Shown here: positions 57,589 to 64,000 of the stretch, piece after piece | How the letters are laid out: each line of letters starts with the position of its first letter | Numbering within the stretch: position 1 is the stretch's first letter | Origin: Symsagittifera roscoffensis | Taxonomy: Eukaryota > Xenacoelomorpha > Acoela > Convolutidae | Assembly (NCBI RefSeq): GCF_963678635.1 | Contig: NC_087063.1 | Span: 81,017,574-81,081,573, forward strand | DNA length: 64,000 nucleotides | Direction of reading: 5' to 3' | The notes under the pieces: model-generated | What the model was told of the DNA's origin: nothing | The model's input: the letters and a program-made list of their open reading frames with translations, nothing else | Database searches by the model: none | Program-made: the position numbers and the translations under genes

Positions 57589-57598
57589 TATATATATA
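57524..57598. repeat. (TA)n microsatellite
   Basis: About 37 TA dinucleotides with one interruption (AGTATA). The YIYIYI frames on both strands (57449-57676 minus, 57520-57711 plus) are by-products. Confidence 0.95.
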
Positions 57599-57697
57599 TG
57601 ATTCTTCATTTCGGTTCAACATGCAAATCAACTCATCGTTCAATGGGGAAAAACTCATATTTTGTGAATTTGTCATGGTTACAATTAGATTTGAACT

Positions 57698-57934
57698 TTA
57701 CAACAAAATGAAATGATCAGCAGCTCTGATAGTGGCTTGAACTAAATGTATTTCCTCAAGGTTATCAATTTTGACTAATTGTTTCAGTTCAACTGGAAGC
57801 TGCTGGTCATGCAAATGGATTCGTCTTCTCTCTCCCAGCTGAGGTTGCAGCTCTTCCAGGTTGATATTGAACAACGGAATTGACTGGCGAAATTCCTGGA
57901 GTCTGGATACTGTAAAGGTGAAAGTAGTCCACAA
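57698..57934 (-). other. Unknown coding remnant, LHDQQLPVELKQL
   Basis: The minus frame reads PLFNINLEELQPQLGERRR, HLHDQQLPVELKQLVKIDNL and EIHLVQATIRAADHF. The composition is that of a real soluble, helical protein and not AT-rich noise, but I do not recognise a family. It lies between the ATPase and the exonuclease-like remnant and is probably another gene of the same element or the C-terminal part of the latter. Confidence 0.35.
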
Positions 57935-57949
57935 CTGTAAAAAAATTCC

Positions 57950-58620
57950 GTAAATTATCGACTTCGATATCGTTCAGTGTAATTTGTTCGAGTTTTTGCA
58001 GGAGGGGTTTTCCTCGACACTCTGATATGCCTGTCCGCGTAAAATTAATTTTAATTCTTGGTGTTAAATTGTTTTCTCTGATTAGTCATTGAAGCGTAAA
58101 CCACCAATTTTGGTGATAATATTGTTTGCATCATTGGACAGTTCATTTTGTAACCAATCGAGAAAAAAACTTTAGATTTTTTACGGGTACAATGCTTTAA
58201 TAATTGATGCGAAGGAAGTAAATGAGAATGTCGTTTGCAAATATGTTTTTCTTGACCCAATAACTGTTCAATCTTTGGGCAGCCAATATCTTCCAAATTT
58301 GTCTTGGGTAATTTCAAGTTTTCTGCTAATGAAACAAATTTTAGTGTACCTTTAGCAAAAAATGGGAATTTGAGTTCCTCAAACGAATGCTGTCAAAAAC
58401 TTGATCCAAGTATGAGAAGGGTATTCACGTTTGTCCCAACGAAGCCCGTGTAGAAATTTGGATACCCAATTGTAAGACTTTTTCACTTCTTTTGATAAAT
58501 TTTCGAATTGAAGTGGTGGCAGAAAATGAATTGTATCAATTCAATTAGAAGATCAAACGGAAAGTTCCTTTATGATCAAGGGTTTCTTGCCACATTAAAA
58601 TCCTTCAATATCTAAAACAA
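57950..58620 (-). pseudogene. Exonuclease-like protein of transposon type, decayed
   Basis: Three frames on minus contain, in order, NWVSKFLHGLRWDKREYP, a segment with FAKGTLKFVSLAENL, and LPKTNLEDIGCPKIEQLL followed by CKRHSHLLPS. The pattern W-tk-f-HGl-W, then YVKG-EK-FL, then NLED-GCP-L, is one I associate with RNase H-fold, exonuclease-like proteins repeatedly found in arthropod and cnidarian mobile elements. The catalytic N-terminal part (D-E-G/F-F) is not recognisable here. The frames are broken many times, so the assignment rests on short motifs only. Confidence 0.35.
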
Positions 58621-58678
58621 TGAGATGGTTGAAAAACATTTTTTTAGTTTTCTTTCTTTGCGTTAACATGACTTTCAC

Positions 58679-58948
58679 TTAAGGTTGCAACAAACGAAAT
58701 AACTTTGGTTTGAATGCTTTAAGAAATAAGCAAAACGCAATACCTGTCACGTGACCCAGGTAACAGTTTTTTATTGGACAAGGCAAAACATATGTGTACC
58801 CAGGACCGATATGATTTTTTTCTTGCAAAAATCCTGCTGCATCATGCAATATAGCAGAAATTTGTGTTTGTCGAGCGAAGAATTGTCTATTCCAATTAAA
58901 CCACCATATGGTCTGATTTTCAAACAAAAACCAAATTGTTATCAGCAT
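58679..58948 (-). other. Unknown open frame, GPGYTYVLPCPIKN
   Basis: A minus frame of 89 codons reads WWFNWNRQFFARQTQIS, LHDAAGFLQEKNHIGPGYTY and CPIKNCYLGHVTGIAF. The GPG and HD pairs recall the phospholipase A2 domain of parvovirus capsid proteins, but they are in the wrong order, so I do not assign that function. It is probably part of a decayed element gene. Confidence 0.25.
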
Positions 58949-59120
58949 CCAAATACAAACAATTGGCTAAAAATTACTGAAATCTGACTGATTTATCTGG
59001 ATATTGTGATTTAAAGTTTTAAATCGAAAGTTGAAATCATGTTTACTGAACTCAATATACTAAAAAAAGGAATAATGAAAAGTATCAATTAAAAGTTAAC
59101 TGTCTCTTCAACAAAAATTT

Positions 59121-60032
59121 TCACAAATTAAAATCAGTATCTACATCAAGTTTCTCATATCCACTTGTCACAGTATCCATTATTTTACAAAAAGCGGCAG
59201 AATGGGGTCCATTAATTAAACTTTCAAATCTTTTCAAAAATTGTGTATTCATCTCATCTGTTTGAGCATGTCTGCTTTCTGTGTGTTTCTTTGAAACTGA
59301 AGTCGAAATTCTTGCGGATTTGTTTGACGTCGACGATGCAGCAGGCGTAACTGTATTATCAATTCGTTTCTGTCCCCCAACGGTCGGAGATTTCTTGCAA
59401 ACGTTTTGATTTCAAGAAGTGTGTTTGTTAGATGATGTTGCAGAAAGCAATAAGTTGGGTAAACGTTTTTTGATTGCAGTGAAATCTAACAAATCGAGAT
59501 TGGCTGCAGCAGGTTGTGCTGAATAAGTGAGAGCTAGTTTAAGCTTGTCAAACAAATCACCGTTTCATTCGCAATCTTTAACAGGACAAACCGAGTATTT
59601 GAAGCAAGTGAAAATACAAGGAACACTATAATTCTTGGTAATGAGTTTTTGTTCATTCTCGACTGAAAAAAGACAATATTCAGATTTGAAGTGGCTTCCA
59701 AAAGCATAATTTTAAAAAGTAGATAAATTAGGAATTTTTTCAGTAACAGCAAATTTGAAATTTGGTTGAAACTTTTTGAAATAATCAGGTAACACAACTT
59801 CGAACAATGCTTCTGACATTTTGTAAAGAAAAATTATTTTGAGGCGTGCTTGAAATCGTTTGTGTTTGAAGAAATTTGAGATTTCCTGGCTCGTTTACAA
59901 TTAGACTCCAGTTTGGTCATATGCTTTCAATGTAGCACGCACTAGTCTTTTACTGTTTTCCGAAGTATCAAAATAGCAATCGCCAAAATTTTTATCTGCA
60001 TTTGCTGTGGTGCTTGTTTTGGTTTTATTCAT
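59121..60032 (-). pseudogene. Unknown Polinton-associated gene with Ser/Thr/Lys-rich tail
   Basis: Read from the ATG at 60032, the first frame (MNKTKTSTTANADKNFG, then SENSKRLVRATLKAYDQTG) stops at 59901. A second possible start at 59819 gives MSEALFEVVLPDYFKKFQPN. Later segments read FKYSVCPVKDCE, FDKLKLALTYSAQPAAANLD and LDFTAIKKRLPNLLLSATSS. A Ser/Thr/Lys-rich linker follows (KSARISTSVSKKHTES), then FLKRFESLINGPHSAAF up to a stop at 59121. Few stops over ~900 bp show a real former gene. I do not recognise the family. Its first codons are duplicated at 55989. Confidence 0.4.
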
Positions 60033-60462
60033 TGTAACGAGTAAATTTTTAATTTAACTGGATTTAAAACTGATTAGAAAGAAATGATTCCGATTGATTG
60101 TAAATGACTGCAAAAGAAAGCGTTGTATCTATTTTAATTTATATACAGATCTACTTTATATCGTGAAGATATTGGTTTGCAGTTTGGTTCAAATGGATTA
60201 GTATTTTATGCATGTACAACTGATAAGAGCTTTAATGGGTGTCAAAGGTCACAATGTTTAAACGTTATTTTTGATATAAGCTATTTGTTTGAATAAAATT
60301 TAGATAAACATAGAATACCACGCAAAGTAACTTAAACGTTTTACATGCCCTCCCTTATTGAACTGATCAAAAATTACATGGCAGGTCTTGAAATTTTAGA
60401 AGAACCAATCCCTATTTTAATCTCTTGAGGCGTTTTCACAATCCATTTCAGTTTCTTTTCTT
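59994..60462. repeat. Direct repeat, copy 2 (partner 55951-56430)
   Basis: Here the MNKTKTSTTANAD frame continues leftwards into a longer unknown gene, and the RKETEMDCENASRD tail joins a different upstream protein (60417-60635 minus). Unlike copy 1, this copy is therefore linked to unrelated coding sequence on both sides. Confidence 0.9.
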
Positions 60463-60635
60463 TCCGCGTTACGTTTGTCCTTCTCTTCCAACTTTTCTTC
60501 AAAAAGCCTTGTTATATTATTGCCGGATAATCCAATCACGAAAGAACCTTTTTTAATGAAATGGTTTACGCTAATTTTGTAGCAATTAACGAAGAAAATA
60601 GTTTCAATTCTGATGAGTGGATTTGTACACATCAC
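60417..60635 (-). other. Unknown short open frame at the divergent centre
   Basis: A minus frame starting MMCTNPLIRIETIFFVNC and continuing HFIKKGSFVIGLSGNNITRL and FEEKLEEKDKRNAERKE. Its start overlaps that of the plus-strand gene at 60617, so the two would diverge from one promoter. The tail lies in the direct repeat. No domain is recognised. Confidence 0.3.
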
Positions 60636-61091
60636 ATTATGATACCCAAATTTTTTTACATTTATTCAGTAAACTTTTCTTAAAAAAGTCAAAAGAGGAC
60701 AAAGAACTGAATATAAAGTATTTGAGTTACCTTACACTTTCTGGTAAAAATACGGATCCTGACGAGCCTCTTGCTCTTCAGGTTTTATTTCAATTTTATC
60801 AAAATCAGTAAAAAAAATTTGTATAAATACGATTGTGATGTTACTCCGATGTGTGAAAACCAGTTACAATACTTTGAAGAAATTGAACAGATTGAATCAC
60901 CATTTATAGTTACCCCGAAAGCTGATCCTTCTCCTACAGTGTCACCATGGCTTGATGAACCAGATTCTTCAACTCCAAAGCGCACCCCCGAAGCGACAGT
61001 GAGTAATCACATGAAAAATTTGACTCCTTCTCTATGCCTTGCACCAAAGAAAAAGCGAAAGCTAACAACACTGGAAAAAGCTCAGGAGTAG
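60617..61091 (+). pseudogene. Small acidic/proline-rich gene with C-terminal nuclear localisation signal
   Basis: The first frame (60617-60811) reads KEDKELNIKYLSYLTLSGKN then TDPDEPLALQVLFQFYQNQ. A frameshift near 60790 leads to a frame ending at 61091 with ENQLQYFEEIEQIESPF, PKADPSPTVSPWLDEPDSS and TPKRTPEATVS. APKKKRKLTTLEKAQE follows, and PKKKRKL is a near-perfect classical monopartite NLS. It is upstream of the polymerase gene and points the same way. A nuclear regulatory protein is inferred. No LxCxE motif is present, so similarity to adenovirus E1A is limited to general layout. Confidence 0.4.
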
Positions 61092-61950
61092 TTAGATCTT
61101 ATTTAACTTTGAAACTGTGGCTGCGTTCTATTGATTTTAGTTTGGTTTTATTGTGTACAAAGATTTAAACTTGAAACTCAGATTGATATTTAATAGCTTT
61201 CATTTGGTGTTCTCATGTATAAACATTTTTAAATTAAAACTCTCTGCCTCCTAATGCTTCCTTTATCAAGTTGTTAGGAAAATAGAGCATAATAAGTCAT
61301 TTTATAACCGGATGTTCGACAAGTCTTCAATCAAAATACAAAAAAGAACTTGAATTTTTAAATCTCGGAAAAATGTTGAAAATTTTTATCTCGTAAACTT
61401 GAGGTTCTATAGTCTCTAGTCCTCCGAACAAAATTATTTAACTGGTCGTGAGCAGTGTATTGATATATTGCACGACTATGTTCAGACCATCCACTGAAGA
61501 GATACAGACATTTCTTTTTCCAAAAGCCTCATCCTATATCAATTTCCTAACTTTTTGTTACACGGTCCGAATATAGTCTTCCGACCACTCATATTGCTGC
61601 TCTCAGTGAGCTACGCATTTTGTAACTATTTTTCAATTAGGAGTCAGAATCTGTATTGCAAAGCTTTGTGGAGATCAATGTTTAAAGCCCAAAAAAAACC
61701 TTTTAAGAGATATTTTTTGAGTTAATCAAAGAAACGGGTGAGTTTTAGTGGAAAAAAAGTGGTTGGTTAAACTTCTTTGAGCTTCACATATATCGTAATT
61801 AAAACAGAAAACGTATTAATTGATTTCACAATATTCATAGGGTATCCTATGAAAAGATATACGTATTTTTTTACTGATGTCGATTTTCTAATTACAAAGC
61901 AATTGAAACTTTTTTAAAAATTGAACGCAAATCTAGTTTGATTTTATGTG
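61092..61950. other. Non-coding stretch between the NLS gene and the E2F-like sites
   Basis: No frame, repeat or RNA signal is recognised. AT-rich throughout. Confidence 0.4.
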
Positions 61951-61995
61951 TTTTTGGCGGGAAAACAACTTCAATACACATTTTAGCGGGAAAAC
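61951..61995 (+). promoter_or_regulatory. E2F-like site pair 1
   Basis: TTTTTGGCGGGAAAAC at 61951-61966 and TTTTAGCGGGAAAAC at 61981-61995 carry the E2F core GGCGGGAA and the variant AGCGGGAA on the same strand, with GCGGG starts 29 bp apart. They lie about 370-400 bp before the polymerase ATG. Confidence 0.55.
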
Positions 61996-62192
61996 TAATT
62001 TAACATGTTCAAACGGCGTTGAATTTATTGAAATTTGTAATTTTGAAAAGTTTGCTTTCTAACGGTATATAACTTCTTTTTGATAAGAATTTTTTTTTCC
62101 AAAAGGTTTTTTTTTCAACATTTCTAATTGTAAATTTGAAGCAGTTTTGTTATGTTTCTAGACGTTTTGGTTTAAATTTCATGCCAATAAAA

Positions 62193-62237
62193 CTTTGGCG
62201 GGAAAAAAGTTCAAATTCAAAGTTAAGCGGGAAAAGC
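62193..62237 (+). promoter_or_regulatory. E2F-like site pair 2
   Basis: CTTTGGCGGGAAAAAAG at 62193-62209 and TTAAGCGGGAAAAGC at 62223-62237 repeat the arrangement of pair 1 exactly: a GGCGGGAA site, then an AGCGGGAA site with GCGGG starts 29 bp apart. The pairs are 241 bp apart, and this one is about 125-165 bp before the ATG at 62360. Confidence 0.55.
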
Positions 62238-62359
62238 TATTGAAATTCAAACCGAGAAGTGATAAGGAATCGTAGCTAGCTGCAGTAATTTAAACATTTT
62301 GTTATTCAGTTGGGATTCATTCTCTTTCCTGCTCCGCTTTAAAACAGTTCCAGAGCGAA

Positions 62360-64000
62360 ATGGGTTTCAGGTGTAACTTGGTCCTAAAAATTTTACATGA
62401 AAAACGAATAGATCTCGTCATGAACGAAAGTTTCACGCTGTTGAAAAAAAATTATCCGTTTTTACTTGCTACAATTGTAAAATTAGCAATTTACTGCTAT
62501 CAAAATTACAGCAGCATATTGAATCAGATCATCAAAACTTTAACAATTAATGTCGATAATGTCGGCTTGGTTTTTGTGAACTTAAAGATTTCAAGGATCA
62601 CATGCAATCAGAGCATGGGCTACCTGTTTTGGATCAACAACTTACATCACTCAGCAACCCCTCTAGCTCAATCACACAGACAAGCGAAATTGATAACTTT
62701 CCAGCTTCAATTGAAGTTCATGAATCAGCCATGAGAAATACGTTAATGACTTTTTTTATTCCCAACCAAAATATTGAACATGATCTTATCGAATTTAGGA
62801 CTATAAAAAATGAGATTCAAAGTTTGATATTAGACAGAACCTGTAATGGACCCTGCAAAGTACAAGTTTTGGCTGAACTTACTTTAATCAAGCATGCTAC
62901 TGGTGTTTCGGACCAAAGCGTGCAACAACCTGAAGACGAACGCGTTTAAATTTTCGCTAATTCTATGATGAAGCTCCTATATGCAAACGGTTTTTCTGAT
63001 GAATTATTTCTCGAAATGCTCGGAAAAATGGAAGCTGTGTTCCAGATTTTTTCATCCCAAGGTAGCGGCTGGGTTCTGCAGCGTGTAAGTGAGCTTTACA
63101 TTAAAATCGGAAAAGTGTTAACAATCAGAGGCTCTTCGTTTATACCTCTCCCTGAAAAAACAGCAAATTCGCAACAATTGATTAATAATCGTAATCACAA
63201 CGACCACAATCGCTTTTTGTTATGCTACACTGCCGCCTATCATTTTAGATATAAGCCTGACCTAATTGTCGGTAGGTTAGTTGATCCTAAACTTGAAGAG
63301 ACATATCTAGACACCTATACAAAGCCCGGAACGCATCAGGCTTCTGATGATTTCGTTAAGCCTATGAGCTTGAACATAATTCCTCAATTGAGCGACTTAA
63401 TAACGTTCAAGTAAACGTGTTTCAACACCAAAATGGAGATCTCATTCCAATGATTGTCTCAAAGTTTGAAAGTTCAGATAATTCTATCATGGATCTGCTT
63501 TTGTTATATGAACGCGGATTGCACCACTTTGTTTTGATAAAAGACCTGCTCCGATTTGTTTGTGAAGTTCGAAAGCAAAAGTTCCGAAGTTTCCTGCAGT
63601 TGTGTCGTAACTGTTTTCAAATTCATTACAATGAAATTGATCATAAAACGCATGAGCGATTATGTAAAGATCATGAACCAGCTGTAGTGATAATGCCAAC
63701 AGCCAAAAATGGCTGCTTAAAATAAGAATTTAAAAACTTTCAAGCTCTCTGGTATGCACCTATTGTTTTTTATTTTGATTTTGAATCGTTCCTGAACCAT
63801 GTTACAACATGTATGAACAACCCATAAATTTCCTCAGCTCGCGTTCTAGAAAAACATGAACCCTCCAGGTATTCAATGGTTGCTTTTGACCATGAGTCCT
63901 CAAAACCATTTTTCTTTAGTCTTGAAGGCTCTGAAAATTGTTTAGAAAATTTTATCAAAGAGTTACATCTATTAGCCCGAGACGTTTACATCTATAAACG
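62360..64000 (+). pseudogene. Polinton-type DNA polymerase B, N-terminal part, broken, runs off the window
   Basis: The ATG at 62360 opens with MGFRCNLVLKILHEKR. C2H2 fingers follow in a different frame: CYNCKISN...LQQHIESDH at 62467-62517, and a partial one ending FKDHMQSEHG at 62628. The frame then gives a segment with HESAMRNTLMTFFIPN, an in-frame TAA at 62947, GSGWVLQRVSELYI and RGSSFIPLPEK. After a frameshift near 63410 come DLLLLYERGLHHFVLIKDLL and FLQLCRNCF. Past a TAA at 63723 is YFDFESF, the Exo I motif of the 3'-5' exonuclease (63777-63785), then a TAA at 63825 and HEPSRYSMVAFDHESS. Family knowledge: protein-primed replicative polymerase of Mavericks and related viruses. The polymerase palm lies beyond the window. 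Confidence 0.75.

Larger units (their letters stand above)
55951..64000. mobile_element. Polinton/Maverick-like element, replication and packaging half
   Basis: The packaging ATPase and other decayed genes lie on minus between 56385 and 60635. An NLS-bearing gene and the type B DNA polymerase lie on plus from about 60617 to the window end. The gene types complement those of the block at 19201-22776. All recognisable genes are interrupted. No integrase or capsid gene is seen in this segment, and the right part lies outside the window. Confidence 0.75.

Noticed and set aside
57449-57711. Membrane-like YIYIYI proteins
   Set aside because: They are encoded by the TA microsatellite.
58679-58948. 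Parvovirus-type phospholipase A2 domain
   Set aside because: GPG and HD motifs are present, but in the reverse order to the enzyme, and no metal-binding loop or catalytic pair can be aligned.
60960-61091. Adenovirus E1A homologue
   Set aside because: Only a proline/acidic middle and a C-terminal NLS are shared. The LxCxE and PxDLS motifs are absent.

Overview
The window looks like repeat-rich, AT-rich genomic DNA of an invertebrate animal. The evidence is a kilobase-scale satellite, dispersed MITEs with target-site duplications, BEL/Pao and Ty3/gypsy retroelement remains, Maverick/Polinton-type (adintovirus-like) DNA element remains, and one spliced GPCR gene. I cannot name the species. Two runs of exactly 200 N (19001-19200 and 55751-55950) are scaffold gaps of unknown true size.

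Layout. 1-13905 is the end of a 22-bp satellite with higher-order repeats. Its many open frames are by-products of the repeat. 13906-19000 is gene-poor and holds a ~0.9 kb TIR element, a large fold-back element and a GATG-type simple-sequence tract. 19201-22776 is the capsid half of a Polinton-like element, all on +: integrase C-terminal half, a penton-like structural protein, a basic pX/mu-like core protein, an F54H12.2-like capsid protein and an adenain-like protease. The genes overlap or nearly touch but are broken by single frameshifts and stops. It lies between two related ~28-bp minisatellites. 24929-28071 is a 1.57-kb tandem duplication of unknown content.

28.2-33.4 kb contains MITEs (one hAT MITE nested in a Tc1/mariner MITE), a second copy of the ~0.9 kb element and a possible minus-strand terminal exon. 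33.87-35.72 kb is a heavily decayed Ty3/gypsy fragment. 35.85-40.54 kb is a better-preserved but broken BEL/Pao gag-pol with a 522-bp tandem duplication of its integrase core. 42851-48372 (minus) carries at least three exons of a divergent rhodopsin-like GPCR whose introns hold hAT and Tc1/mariner MITEs. 48.8-55.7 kb is non-coding, with a hairpin element, dispersed repeats, a GATCATG minisatellite, a G-run and a 2.2-kb array of 82-95-bp units.

55951-64000 is a second Polinton-like segment with the complementary, replication and packaging half of the gene set: an FtsK/HerA-type packaging ATPase, an exonuclease-like fragment and unknown genes on minus. On plus there is a small gene ending in a classical nuclear localisation signal, then the N-terminal part of a protein-primed type B DNA polymerase with upstream C2H2 fingers, running off the window end. 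Two pairs of E2F-like GGCGGGAAA sites, each pair 29 bp apart, lie just upstream of the polymerase gene. This is the most interesting regulatory signal in the window. All Polinton genes here carry breaks, so these are relics and not intact elements.
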